This document shows positions 33,375-41,928 of a stretch of DNA of 64,000 nt, in pieces. Made by a program: the position numbers and the translations under genes. Location: the NCBI GenBank assembly GCA_003243195.1, contig QFQI01000012.1:16834-80833 (forward strand). Reading direction: 5' to 3'. The DNA comes from Sphingomonas taxi (GTDB lineage Bacteria > Pseudomonadota > Alphaproteobacteria > Sphingomonadales > Sphingomonadaceae). The notes below the pieces were generated by a model. That model did not search any database, was not told the origin of the DNA, and worked only from the letters and a program-made list of their open reading frames with translations. Numbering within the stretch: position 1 is the stretch's first letter; the number at the start of each line of letters is the position of its first letter.

Positions 33375-33685
33375 GATTACCCCTTTTGGACTGGGGAAGG
33401 TGACGCCGGACCGATTCGCCGACTCGCGCGGCGCTTTTCCCGGTCCGGTCGCGTGCAGCTTCCCGGCGTCGCGCCGCTAGGCCGCGATTGTGTCGGTTCC
33501 GTGAAATGTTGCCGACTATTTCCGGGCGGTCCCCGCGCACGGGGCGGACCTTCCGGGGCGTGGCCACAAACGGCCGGTGAATGATACATTCCGCGCCGGT
33601 TCAGTCCGCATGGCGCAGTAACGCGGCACAGGCTCGCATGATGATGCGCCGACACCGGCAGGCGAGCGGATGAGGAGGTCCGATG
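33375..33685. other. Intergenic region of about 310 bp
   Basis: This gap separates the divergent TonB receptor and the small Tyr-rich gene, so it should contain both promoters. I could not identify -35/-10 pairs reliably. A hairpin-like GGTCC...GGACC segment near 33530 is imperfect. The AGGAGG at 33673 is the ribosome-binding site of the next gene. Nothing else is supported. Confidence 0.4.
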
Positions 33686-34060
33686 ATGTCTCTATCGTGG
33701 AAGAACACCGCGCTGGCCGCCGGCCTGGCGGCGACCGCCCTGGCGAGCGCGGCACCGGCCGAGGCGCAACGTTACGGCCGCTATCGCGATCGTGGCGGCG
33801 ACGCGGCGACGGGCGCGCTGATCGGTGGCGTGATCGGCCTGGGGCTGGGCGCGGCGATCGCGTCGAGCAACCGCGACCGCTATTATGACCGCCGCTATGT
33901 CGACCGCGGTTATTACTACGACGACCGGCGCGGCTATTATTATGACGATCGCGCCTATTATGCGCCGCCGCCGCGCGTCTATTACCGCGAACGCCACTGG
34001 GGGCCGCCGCCGCGGGGTTACTATCGCGGCTATGATGCGCCCGGCTATTACGGCTGGTAA
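33686..34060 (+). CDS. Small secreted glycine-zipper, tyrosine-rich protein
   Basis: This protein of about 124 residues has a signal peptide (LAAGLAATALASAAPAEAQ). A short glycine-zipper segment follows (GALIGGVIGLGLGAAIAS). The rest is a tail rich in Tyr, Asp and Arg (RRYVDRGYYYDD and similar). Such proteins are small envelope components of unknown function. AGGAGG at 33673-33678 favours the ATG at 33686 (7 nt) over the adjacent ATG at 33683 (4 nt). A terminator follows 10 bp after the stop. Confidence 0.8.
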   Translation: MSLSWKNTALAAGLAATALASAAPAEAQRYGRYRDRGGDAATGALIGGVIGLGLGAAIASSNRDRYYDRRYVDRGYYYDDRRGYYYDDRAYYAPPPRVYYRERHWGPPPRGYYRGYDAPGYYGW

Positions 34061-34070
34061 GCGAAGGATC

Positions 34071-34101
34071 GGCGCGGGGCAGGGCACCGCGCCGTTTTTT
34101 T
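34071..34101 (+). terminator. Rho-independent terminator
   Basis: The stem GGCGCGG (34071) pairs with CCGCGCC (34087) around nine bases. It is followed by G and seven T (34095-34101). It closes the small Tyr-rich gene and lies before the DUF3297 gene. Confidence 0.8.
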
Positions 34102-34139
34102 GTGGCTTGGCGGCGCGCTTTGCGGCAAGGCCGCGCGCC

Positions 34140-34415
34140 ATGAGCGACACTCCTCCCGACCATCTCTCCATCGACCCGTCGAGCCCGTTCTTCGATCAGG
34201 ACGTGCTGCAGCGCGGCGTCGGCATCCGCTTCAAGGGCGTGGAGCGCCGCGACGTCGAGGAATACAGCATCTCCGAAGGGTGGATCCGCGTCGCGCTGGG
34301 CAAGAAGACCGATCGTCGCGGTCGCCCGCTGACCATCAAGCTGACCGGACCGGTCGAGGCGTGGTTCGAGAATGCCGCCCCGTCCGCTGACGATGCGGGG
34401 GAAGATCAGGGCTGA
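34140..34415 (+). CDS. DUF3297 family protein
   Basis: This 91-residue soluble protein matches DUF3297, which is common in sphingomonads. DVLQRGVGIRFKGVERRDVEEY is followed by SEGWIRVALGKKTDRRGRPL and IKLTGPVEAWFE. The function is unknown. The family is short and single-domain, and the length here is normal. The ATG at 34140 has no strong ribosome-binding site. The next gene is convergent. Confidence 0.82.
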   Translation: MSDTPPDHLSIDPSSPFFDQDVLQRGVGIRFKGVERRDVEEYSISEGWIRVALGKKTDRRGRPLTIKLTGPVEAWFENAAPSADDAGEDQG

Positions 34416-34472
34416 TCGCCTGTCGCGAGGGCTGCGTCGCCCGGTTCCGCCGCGCGATTGCGGCGGCGTCGG

Positions 34473-35000
34473 TCAGAACGGGCGTTCGCCGCGATAGTTG
34501 CCGGCGTTGCGGTAACGGCACACCAGCACGTCGTCCTGCGCGCCGCGGACCAGCGCGCAGCCGACCTCCACCGTGTCCCGCCACATCACCTGCGTGTAAT
34601 GGCCGACGTCGGCGACCCGCCCGGTGGTGCTGTTGTACGGGAAGATCCCGGGCTTGTAGAAGCGTTTCTCGCGGATCCACCCACCAACCATCGCCTCCGG
34701 CGCGTAATAGCCGCGCGTGCCCGCCCACAGGTTTTCGCCCTCCGGCGCCATGCGCCGTTCCGGCGCATGTTCGAAACGCCCGGTGCTGGCGAGATACGTG
34801 CCCCAGCGTTGCGCCGATTCCACCAGTTCGCTGTTCCAGCGCAGCGGTGGGATGCCCAGCACCGCGCGTTCGGCATTGTGCGCGGCGAGGATGCGCGCGT
34901 CGAAGGTCGTCGAATAGCTTGCCGCACCCATGACGAACGGGGCGCACAATGTTGCAGCGATAGCCACGAGCAGCTTGCGTGGCGCACGGCGGCGCGACAT
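34473..35000 (-). CDS. CAP/SCP-domain extracellular protein
   Basis: This 175-residue protein has a signal peptide (LLVAIAATLCAPFVMGAAS). The CAP (PR-1-like) domain has AAHNAERAVLGIPPLRWN, GENLWAG, GHYTQVMWRDT and VLVCRYRNAGNYRG. The His and Glu of the CAP cavity are present. Bacterial CAP proteins are secreted and mostly of unknown role. The start at 35000 is preceded by AGGAAAG, which lies inside a small inverted repeat. The gene is followed tail to tail by DUF3297. Confidence 0.85.
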   Translation of the reverse strand: MSRRRAPRKLLVAIAATLCAPFVMGAASYSTTFDARILAAHNAERAVLGIPPLRWNSELVESAQRWGTYLASTGRFEHAPERRMAPEGENLWAGTRGYYAPEAMVGGWIREKRFYKPGIFPYNSTTGRVADVGHYTQVMWRDTVEVGCALVRGAQDDVLVCRYRNAGNYRGERPF

Positions 35001-35011
35001 GACCGGAAACC

Positions 35012-35030
35012 TTTCCTGAAGACCAGGAAA
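35012..35030 (-). promoter_or_regulatory. Inverted repeat over the ribosome-binding site of the CAP gene
   Basis: TTTCCTG and CAGGAAA form a perfect 7-bp stem with a 5-base loop. On the minus strand the AGGAAAG ribosome-binding sequence lies in the 3' arm. The mRNA hairpin could therefore hide it. An overlapping GGAAACCTTTCC (35005-35016) could form an alternative pairing. Confidence 0.45.
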
Positions 35031-35072
35031 AAATAACCGGCCGTCCCTTCATCAACGGTGGAGAAACATGGC

Positions 35073-35084
35073 TAACGCGCGTTA
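35073..35084. promoter_or_regulatory. 12-bp perfect palindrome TAACGCGCGTTA
   Basis: This perfect palindrome lies 73-84 bp upstream of the CAP gene start, in the gap before the L,D-transpeptidase stop. It is a good size for a dimeric regulator. No regulator is nearby and no second copy was noticed by eye. Confidence 0.4.
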
Positions 35085-35094
35085 AGTGCTTGTT

Positions 35095-35712
35095 TTATCG
35101 AGACACGATCGTAACGAGATCGCCGCGTGCGACCTGATCGAACAGCAGGCGCGCGAATTCCAGCGGGACGCCGATGCACCCGTGCGTCGCCGCTCCGCGC
35201 CGCACCGAACTGGCATGGATCGCCACGCCGTCGTGGGTCAGGCGCAGCATGTACGGCATCGCGGCGTCGTACAGCGACGATCGATGCTGACGCGCGCGCG
35301 CCAGGATCGGGAAGTTGCCGGTCGGCGTCGGCTTGTTGTCGGTGCCGTACAGGATCACCGCCGTTCCCACCTCATGCCCGTCGCGGAACACCGACAGCAT
35401 CTGCCGTGCGAGATCGACGCGCACGCGCACCGGCCCGTCGACCGGAATGCCGAGATCGTTCCAGACATAGTCGCCGAAGCGCATCGGGCGCTTGATGTTG
35501 AGCAGGCTGCGGACCTGCAACCGCTGTCCGTCGGCCAGCGGCAGCCACGGCTGTCGCCCGGCGGGGTAGCGCAGCCGGGTGCCGTAGCTGCCGACCGTCG
35601 TGGCGGTGGTGACGGACGCCCGGGCGGCCGTGACCGGGACGAGCAGCGTCGCCGCCAGCACCAGCGTCGCCACACGCGACGCGCGACGCCCGGCCCGGGA
35701 ACCCGGCATCAT
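35095..35712 (-). CDS. L,D-transpeptidase (YkuD domain)
   Basis: This 205-residue exported protein carries the YkuD catalytic motif HASSVRRGAATHGCIGVP. His and Cys are the active-site pair in the HxxSxxxxxxxHGC pattern. The N-terminus is a signal peptide (RVATLVLAATLLVPVTAARA). Such enzymes make 3-3 cross-links in peptidoglycan or attach proteins to it. The start overlaps the upstream PEP-CTERM gene stop by 4 nt (ATGA), so the two are co-translated. The ATG at 35709 is an alternative one codon in. Confidence 0.9.
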   Translation of the reverse strand: MMPGSRAGRRASRVATLVLAATLLVPVTAARASVTTATTVGSYGTRLRYPAGRQPWLPLADGQRLQVRSLLNIKRPMRFGDYVWNDLGIPVDGPVRVRVDLARQMLSVFRDGHEVGTAVILYGTDNKPTPTGNFPILARARQHRSSLYDAAMPYMLRLTHDGVAIHASSVRRGAATHGCIGVPLEFARLLFDQVARGDLVTIVSR

Positions 35713-36365
35713 GCCGTCGGTGCGCGCTTCCGGGAACGGGCGCCGCGCCGCACCGCCGCGCCGGTGAGCGCGAAGCCGAGCAGCATCATGCCCCAGGTCG
35801 CGGGTTCCGGCACCGCCGGGGTCGGCAGTTCGGGGGTCGGCGTCGGAGTCGGCACGGGTCCGGGGAAGACGGGCGGCGGCTGATCCAGGTTCGGCCCGGT
35901 CGGGAAGATCGGCGGCGGGTTGAACCCGGCCGGCGGCTGCGGGCCGAGCGCCAGCGGCGTGATCGGCTGGCCGACGTCGGGGACGAAGCCGAGTTGCGGA
36001 TCGGGCAGATCGCCGACCGGCACCCAGCCCACGGGCGCGCGGTCGCGCACCGAGGTCAGCACCCGCTCACGCGGGCCACGCGGCGGGGGCACCTTCGCAA
36101 GCTGGCGCTGCCGGGGTGGCTTGGTGTTGAACATCGCGCCCGCACCCCGCTCGCCCGGCGAGCGCGCCGCCATGATCGACAGCGGATCGGGCAGCATCGC
36201 CAGCGTCGTGGGAAGGTTCATCGTCGCGGCGAACGGCACATGGCCGCCCACATAGGCCACGCCCGCATATCCGCCGATGGCGACCGCGCCGGCACCAAGC
36301 GCCATCGCGACGCGCGCCAGCGGCGTGCGCCATAGAAGGGACAGCGAGGAGCGCCAGCTATTCAT
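35709..36365 (-). CDS. PEP-CTERM sorting-domain protein
   Basis: This 218-residue protein ends in VPEPATWGMMLLGFALTG followed by a basic cluster RRGARSRKR. That is the PEP-CTERM signal processed by exosortase-type enzymes. An N-terminal hydrophobic segment (VAMALGAGAVAIGGYAGVAYVGG) comes first. The middle is low-complexity and proline-rich (PTPTPTPELPTP). There is no catalytic domain. The ATG at 36365 is preferred over a TTG at 36377. Coupling to an L,D-transpeptidase suggests a role at the cell wall or matrix, which is inference. Confidence 0.85.
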   Translation of the reverse strand: MNSWRSSLSLLWRTPLARVAMALGAGAVAIGGYAGVAYVGGHVPFAATMNLPTTLAMLPDPLSIMAARSPGERGAGAMFNTKPPRQRQLAKVPPPRGPRERVLTSVRDRAPVGWVPVGDLPDPQLGFVPDVGQPITPLALGPQPPAGFNPPPIFPTGPNLDQPPPVFPGPVPTPTPTPELPTPAVPEPATWGMMLLGFALTGAAVRRGARSRKRAPTA

Positions 36366-36511
36366 TTGATCAATCAACCTGTTCCGTCACCATGGCGGTA
36401 GGGAAACGCGACGTTACCATCTGCGCTGCATAGAAGTTGTGAGTCCAGCACAATATAGTATGTGGCGGTGCAATATGGGGCAGGTGTGGCGGTCGCGCAT
36501 CGGCCACGACG

Positions 36512-37429
36512 CTACGGCCGCGACGAGTCCTCCGGCGTCGGCAACAGCCGGTGGCGGTGCCGCTCCACCAGCGCGGCCAGCCATTCGCGAAAGGCGCGGA
36601 CGCGGCGAAATTGCCGCGTATCGCGGTGCGTCACCAGCCAGAACGTCCGCGTGATAGTCACGTCCGGCAGCACCCGGACCAGCGTCGGATCGGCACTGGC
36701 GAGGAAATGCGGCAGCACGCCGACGCCCGCGCCGGAGGCGATCAGCCGCGCCTGCGCGTTGATGCTGGAACTGCGCAACGCCGGCGCCGGCAGCGGCCCG
36801 ATGTCGTCCAGGTAGCGCAGCTCCGGCGCGTACAGCAGGTCCGGGATGTAGCCGACCAGCGGGTGCGCGCGCCCCAGCGACTCGCGATCGGGCATGCCGT
36901 GCCGCGCCAGCAGCGCGGGCGCGGCGTAGAGGTGCAGCGCATAATCCGACAGCTTGCCCGCGATCACCGGCCCATGGCGGGGGCGCGCCAGCAGCACCGC
37001 CACATCCGCCTCGCGCCGCGATGGGCTGAGGAAGCCGGAGCTCGCCGCCAGGTCGATGGTCAACGCCGGATGCGCACGCGCGAATTCGTGGAGGTGTTCG
37101 GCGACCAGCCAGGTGCCGAACCCTTCGGAGACGCTGACGCGCAGCAGCCCGGACAGCGGCTCGTCGCCGCCCGGTGCCTCGACGATCGCTTCGGCGGCCT
37201 TCTGCATGCGCTCGACCTGCACCAGCAGCGCCTCGCCCGCTTCGGTGAGCACCTGTCCCTCGCGGGTCTGTTCGAACAATGTGCGGCCGAGTCGCGCCTC
37301 CAGCCGCCGGATGCGGCGGCCGATCGTGGTCGCGTCGACGCCGACCTGCGCGGCGGCGCGGGCGATCTGTCCCGAACGCGCGACGGCTAGGAAATCCTGC
37401 AGGTCGTTCCAGGAGAGCGGCTGCACCAT
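36512..37429 (-). CDS. LysR-family transcription regulator
   Basis: The 305-residue protein has an N-terminal winged helix (LQDFLAVARSGQIARAAAQVGVDATTIGRRIRRLEARLG). A LysR substrate-binding domain follows (GLLRVSVSEGFGTWL, READVAVLLARP). The usual SxxA in the recognition helix is shifted to GQIARAAAQVGV, and the start LSWNDLQDFL is normal. The target is unknown, since neighbours run in both directions and show no metabolic link. The gene ends 147 bp before the PEP-CTERM start. Confidence 0.88.
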   Translation of the reverse strand: MVQPLSWNDLQDFLAVARSGQIARAAAQVGVDATTIGRRIRRLEARLGRTLFEQTREGQVLTEAGEALLVQVERMQKAAEAIVEAPGGDEPLSGLLRVSVSEGFGTWLVAEHLHEFARAHPALTIDLAASSGFLSPSRREADVAVLLARPRHGPVIAGKLSDYALHLYAAPALLARHGMPDRESLGRAHPLVGYIPDLLYAPELRYLDDIGPLPAPALRSSSINAQARLIASGAGVGVLPHFLASADPTLVRVLPDVTITRTFWLVTHRDTRQFRRVRAFREWLAALVERHRHRLLPTPEDSSRP

Positions 37430-37532
37430 TGCAGCCCAGTGTCGCAGGTTCGCCGCCGGGCCGCAACGGCGCCGGAATGGACCCGGCCGGGTATCGCGGG
37501 CGTTGACCGTCGCGGATGCTGGGGGATGCGCG

Positions 37533-38033
37533 ATGCGGCGGTGGGCGATGACGGTGATGACGGCGGCGCTGGCGTCGTGCGGTGGTGGCAGCGCCGACTA
37601 TAACCGCGTCGAGGTGCCGGAGCGCGAGGCGGAAGCGCAGGCCGCGATCGAGCAGGCGGTGGCGCATAACGGCGCCGCCTCCACCGCGCTGACCGGCGTG
37701 CCGGTGGGTACCGCGACGCCGACCGCCGCGCGCGACCGCGCGTTTCCGACCGAGTTCCTCGGCTATTGGGGCGTCGCTCCCGACGATTGCGAGCTGGCCA
37801 ATACGGCGGCGACCGGGCGCATCAACATCGACGCGGACACCATCCGCTTCTACGAGGGGCGCGCGCGCGTCCAGCATCTCGCGCGCCGCTCGCCGCAGGA
37901 GGTGGTGGCCGACCTGCGCTTTTCCGGCGAGGGCCGGTCGTGGGAGCGCCGCGAGACGTTCCGCCTCGACGCCGGCGGCACCGCGCTGATACGCAACGAC
38001 TCGCCCGCGACCCTGCGTTACCGGCGTTGCTGA
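37533..38033 (+). CDS. Putative lipoprotein of unknown function
   Basis: This 166-residue protein begins with a lipoprotein signal (MTVMTAALASCGGG; lipobox LASC, Cys lipidated). A low-complexity Ala-rich linker leads to a small domain (FPTEFLGYWGVAPDDCELA, then INIDADTIRFYEGRARV and a paired Cys at the end). This resembles small beta-rich envelope proteins, but I cannot name the family. The ATG at 37533 follows GGGGGA. The gene is divergent from LysR. Confidence 0.7.
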   Translation: MRRWAMTVMTAALASCGGGSADYNRVEVPEREAEAQAAIEQAVAHNGAASTALTGVPVGTATPTAARDRAFPTEFLGYWGVAPDDCELANTAATGRINIDADTIRFYEGRARVQHLARRSPQEVVADLRFSGEGRSWERRETFRLDAGGTALIRNDSPATLRYRRC

Positions 38034-38074
38034 CCGGGGCGGGACATCGCGACGTGCAGGCAAGGAGACGTACG

Positions 38075-38392
38075 ATGATGTGGGTAGTGGCGATGATCGT
38101 GCTGATCGTGGCGGCGGGCGCGGTGCTGGTCCGGTGGACACGCTGGCACCCGCTGGCGGTGGCGGCGATGCTGGGCGGCGCGGCGGCGGTGGTGATCGCA
38201 GTGGCGATGGTGTTGTCCGTGTCGGCCCGCGCCGAGGCGGTTCTCATCACCGGCACGGGCACCTTCGCGCTGGTCGCGGCGCTGGCGGTGGTCGGCGCGC
38301 TGGCGGGGGCGCTGTGCGCCGCCGCACGTTGCGCTCGGTGTAGCGCGGAGCGGCCGACTGCCGCTCCGTCCCGCGGCATGCCCGACGCCTGA
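38075..38392 (+). CDS. Small membrane protein
   Basis: This 105-residue protein has three hydrophobic segments (VVAMIVLIVAAGAVLVRW, LAVAAMLGGAAAVVIAVAMVL and ALVAALAVVGALAGALCA). A short Cys-containing tail follows. An AAGGAG site lies 7 nt before the ATG at 38075. No family was recognised. It follows the lipoprotein gene by 41 bp and may share its transcript. Confidence 0.6.
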   Translation: MMWVVAMIVLIVAAGAVLVRWTRWHPLAVAAMLGGAAAVVIAVAMVLSVSARAEAVLITGTGTFALVAALAVVGALAGALCAAARCARCSAERPTAAPSRGMPDA

Positions 38393-38413
38393 CGTGGGAC
38401 GGGGCAATCGCGT

Positions 38414-41038
38414 TCAGCGCGCCAGCACCGCCTCGATCTCCGCGCCCTTGGCGGCCTTCAGCGCGACGCACTGGCGGATCGCGTCGAGCGCCTGACCCAG
38501 TTGCAGTTCCCCTCCGCCCAGCGCGGCCAGCTTCGGGCGGAACAACGCCTCGACCGCGGCCGCCTTGTCGGCACTGCAATAGCCGGCGAACAGGCCCGGC
38601 ATGCGCGGACGAACGAAGGCGGGCACGCCGGCCATCGCGCGATCGAAGTCGCGGCTCAGCAGCGCGAACAGCGCATCGGCACCGGCGGGTTGACGCGACA
38701 GGTTGACGAGGATCTGCAACCGCTCGCTGGATTGCAGCGCCTGATCCTGCGTCAGCGCCAGCGCGCGCGCCACCTGTTCCGGCGTCACCGCGCTGGCGAT
38801 CGCGCGGACCGCCTGCTGGCGGAGCAGCGGATCGCTGCTGGCGAGCATCGCGGTGCGCAGGCGATCCATGAACGGCACGCCGCGCTCCTCCACCGCCACG
38901 GACAGCGCCAGCGCGCGATATCCGGGGTCGAGCGCGCGTGCGTCACCGCCGATCGCCGCCTCCGCCGCATCGGACAATTGCCGGCGCAGCGCGGGATCCT
39001 TCGCGACGGTCGCGGCATAGCCGACCAGCGTCTGGCGAAGCTGGCCCTGTCCGCTCTCCTCACCGGCATAGGCGCCGGCGGTCAGCGTCACGGCGCCCAG
39101 CGCGCGCAGTCGCGGCAACGACAATTCACCGGCCAGCCGGCGGAGACCGGCCGTCGCCGCGGGCGACAGGCCGAGTCGTTCGAGCCCGGCAATCTCCTGC
39201 GGCAATTGCAGCGTGGCGGAGCGCTCCTGGTGCGTGGCCAGCACCCGCGCGCCGGCGACGACGCGTGCGAAGCCCGCATGGCCGGCGGCGAAATCCGCCC
39301 ACAGGCTGTCGGCCACCGCCATCGCCTCGCGCGCCGGCAGCGTCGCCGCGCCGTTCAGCAGCGCGGTCCAGCCGGCGTCGTCGAGGCTGTAGCGCCAGTA
39401 ACCGGCGCCGTCCGCGTTCGGCACGGCCAGCCCGTGGCCCGTCAGCGCCAGCGTCCCCGTTTCCCCGGACAGCAACGTGCAACTGCGCACCTCGCCCTGC
39501 CGCGCGCAGACCGGCACGTTCCACGTCTGCGGCGCGGTGGCGGCGACGCCGATCGGACGGTAACGCTTCTGGCTGATCCGCCAGCCCGCGCCGTCACTGC
39601 GGATCGTTACCACCGGCACGCCGGTCTGCGTCACGAAGCTGCGGAATACCGGCACGATGCCGGGATCACCCGATCCCTTCGCCATCGACGCGAAGAAGTC
39701 GTCGGCCGTCGCGCTGGCGTAGCGGAAGCGGTTCAGGTGGTATTGGACCCCGCGACGGAAGCGATCCGCGCCCAGATAGCGCTCCACCATCGTCAGCACC
39801 TGGCCACCCTTCTGATAGGTGATCGCATCGAAGGCGCTGGCGATCTGGTCGTTGCGGGTGATCTCCTGCCGGATCGGGCGGCCGACCGACTGGCTGTCGG
39901 TGTCCATCGCCGCGAACGCCGCCGCCAGTTGCGCGACGTCGGTGCCTAGGCCGGGTTGCCAGATCTCGCCCGCGCGATTGCCCGCCCATTCGGCGAAGCT
40001 CTCGTTCAGCCAGATGTCGGTCCACCATGTCGGCGTCACCAGATCGCCGAACCATTGGTGCGCGAGTTCGTGCGCGACCACCGTGCCGAAGCCGCGCCGC
40101 TGCGAGGCCGGCGCGTCGGGCGCGAGCAGCAGCAGCGTGTCGTTATAGGTGACCAGCCCGGCATTCTCCATCGCGCCGCCCATCACCGGCGAGGCGATCT
40201 GGTCCAGCTTCTCGTATGGATAGGGGATGCCGAAATAATCCTCGTGCAGCGCCAGGATGCGCGGCCCCTCGCTCGCGGCGAGCTTCAGCCGCTCGGCCTG
40301 TCCCTTCGTGGCGATCACGCGATAGGGCAGCGCGGTCTTGCGCACCGCATTGGCCGGCGCGGGGCCGGGCACTACGTCGAACGGCCCGACCGCGATCGCG
40401 ACCAGATAGGTCGGCAGCGGCCTGGTCGGCGCGAAGCTGTGGCGGGTCAGCCCGGGGCCGGCGGGCGCGGTGGCGGTTTCCGGCGCGTTGGCGAACACCT
40501 TCTGCCCGGTCGCGGCGGTGATCGCGACGGTGAACGGCACCTTGAAGCCGGGTTCGTCGAACGACGGGAACATGCGCCGCGCGTCGATCGGCTCCATCTG
40601 CGTCCAGGCATACCAGTCGTCGCCGACCCTGGCGCGGTACAGCCCCTCGCTGCCGGTCATGAACGGCGCGTCATAGTCGAAGATCAACGTGACGCGCCCG
40701 GCGGGCAGCTCCGCGTCGAAATCGAGCCGCGCCACGCCGGACGGATCGACCTGCGCATAGCGCGCGGCGATCGTGCGCCCGCCGCGGCGCGCGACGACGC
40801 GGGTGACGTTCAGGTCGCTGCCGTGCAGGAACAGCGACCGCGTGGCGCGCGCGACCTGCGTGTCGATCTCCGCATGGCCGGTGAACCGCTCCTGTTCGGG
40901 GCGGACGGTCAGGTCGAGGCGATAGCCGAGCGGGCGCGCGGCGTCCGGCAACTGCCCGAGCGGCACGGCGGCGGGCGCTTGCGCCAGCGCGGGAACGGCG
41001 AGCAGCGACGCCGCGGATGCGAGCAGCAGGAATTTCAT
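38414..41038 (-). CDS. M1-family metallo-aminopeptidase (secreted)
   Basis: This 874-residue enzyme removes N-terminal residues from peptides in the periplasm. A signal peptide (LLASAASLLAVPALAQ) precedes the M1 fold. The exopeptidase motif is GGAMEN (about 287-292). The zinc site is HELAHQWFG (323-331), with the third ligand in NESFAEW. An ERAP1-like C-terminal helical domain follows. AAGGGG lies upstream of the ATG. The gene stands alone on the minus strand, in front of kynA. Confidence 0.93.
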   Translation of the reverse strand: MKFLLLASAASLLAVPALAQAPAAVPLGQLPDAARPLGYRLDLTVRPEQERFTGHAEIDTQVARATRSLFLHGSDLNVTRVVARRGGRTIAARYAQVDPSGVARLDFDAELPAGRVTLIFDYDAPFMTGSEGLYRARVGDDWYAWTQMEPIDARRMFPSFDEPGFKVPFTVAITAATGQKVFANAPETATAPAGPGLTRHSFAPTRPLPTYLVAIAVGPFDVVPGPAPANAVRKTALPYRVIATKGQAERLKLAASEGPRILALHEDYFGIPYPYEKLDQIASPVMGGAMENAGLVTYNDTLLLLAPDAPASQRRGFGTVVAHELAHQWFGDLVTPTWWTDIWLNESFAEWAGNRAGEIWQPGLGTDVAQLAAAFAAMDTDSQSVGRPIRQEITRNDQIASAFDAITYQKGGQVLTMVERYLGADRFRRGVQYHLNRFRYASATADDFFASMAKGSGDPGIVPVFRSFVTQTGVPVVTIRSDGAGWRISQKRYRPIGVAATAPQTWNVPVCARQGEVRSCTLLSGETGTLALTGHGLAVPNADGAGYWRYSLDDAGWTALLNGAATLPAREAMAVADSLWADFAAGHAGFARVVAGARVLATHQERSATLQLPQEIAGLERLGLSPAATAGLRRLAGELSLPRLRALGAVTLTAGAYAGEESGQGQLRQTLVGYAATVAKDPALRRQLSDAAEAAIGGDARALDPGYRALALSVAVEERGVPFMDRLRTAMLASSDPLLRQQAVRAIASAVTPEQVARALALTQDQALQSSERLQILVNLSRQPAGADALFALLSRDFDRAMAGVPAFVRPRMPGLFAGYCSADKAAAVEALFRPKLAALGGGELQLGQALDAIRQCVALKAAKGAEIEAVLAR

Positions 41039-41092
41039 GGACGTGTCCCCTTCGTTGCGGCGATCGTAACAGCGGCGCGGGGCCACGGGTAG

Positions 41093-41108
41093 CGGGTCGT
41101 TCGACCCG
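41093..41108. terminator. Stem-loop after kynA
   Basis: CGGGTCG and CGACCCG meet around TT, giving a 6-bp stem with a GTTC tetraloop. It lies between the kynA stop and the aminopeptidase start on the minus strand. No T-run follows, so termination is only suggested. Confidence 0.4.
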
Positions 41109-41118
41109 ACACGCGCAC

Positions 41119-41928
41119 TCAGAGCCGCGTGCGCACCGCCCACAATTCCGGGAACAGCTCCACCTCCAGCATCCGCCGCAGATAGGACACGCCGGCGGTG
41201 CCCCCCGTACCGCGCTTCAGGCCGATCACGCGTTCGACCGTGGTGACGTGGTTGAAGCGCCAGCGGCGGAAGTAATCCTCCAGATCCACCAGCTTCTCGG
41301 CCAGTTCGTAGAGCGGCCAGTGCGCCGGCGGATCGCGGTAGACGGTCGCCCAGGCGGCGGTCACCGCATCGTCCGCGACATGGGGCGCGCGCCAGTCGCG
41401 TGTCGGATCACCGAGCAGCCCGGCGGCGTGCAGGCGGGTCAGCGCGGCGTCGTAGATGCTGGGCGCGGCGAGGATCGCGTCCAGCCGCGCCAGCGTGGCG
41501 GGGCGATGACGGTGCGGGCCGCGCGTCGCGGCGACGCGGTTGCCGCACAGATATTCGATCGCGCGATACTGCCACGACTGGAAGCCCGAGGACTGGCCCA
41601 GCGCGCCACGGAAGGTGGTATAGTCGCTGGGGGTCATGGTGCGCAGCACGTCCCATGCGCCGTTCAACTGCTCCAGTATCCGCGACACCCGCGCCAGCAG
41701 CTTGAACGCCTGCGGCAGCGCGCCGGACAGGATCGCGTCGCGCGCGCTTTCCAGTTCGTGCACCGCCAGCTTCATCCACAATTCGCTGGTCTGGTGCTGG
41801 ATGATGAACAGCAGCTCGTCGTGCGCGTCGCTCAGCGGATGCTGCGCATCCAGCACGCGGTCGAGCGCGAGATAGTCGCCATAGCCCATCCGATCGGCGA
41901 AGTTCAGTTCGGCGTCGTGATGCTCCAT
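41119..41928 (-). CDS. kynA: Tryptophan 2,3-dioxygenase
   Basis: This 269-residue heme enzyme opens the indole ring of L-tryptophan to give N-formylkynurenine. The characteristic N-terminus is MGYGDYLALDRVLDAQHPLS, followed by DELLFIIQHQTSELWMKL, GFQSWQYRAIEYL and FNHVTTVERVIGLKRGTGGT. The heme histidine is in the RFNHVTTVER block. The ATG overlaps the kynU stop by one base (TGATG), so both are made together. A formamidase gene was not found in the window. Confidence 0.95.
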   Translation of the reverse strand: MEHHDAELNFADRMGYGDYLALDRVLDAQHPLSDAHDELLFIIQHQTSELWMKLAVHELESARDAILSGALPQAFKLLARVSRILEQLNGAWDVLRTMTPSDYTTFRGALGQSSGFQSWQYRAIEYLCGNRVAATRGPHRHRPATLARLDAILAAPSIYDAALTRLHAAGLLGDPTRDWRAPHVADDAVTAAWATVYRDPPAHWPLYELAEKLVDLEDYFRRWRFNHVTTVERVIGLKRGTGGTAGVSYLRRMLEVELFPELWAVRTRL

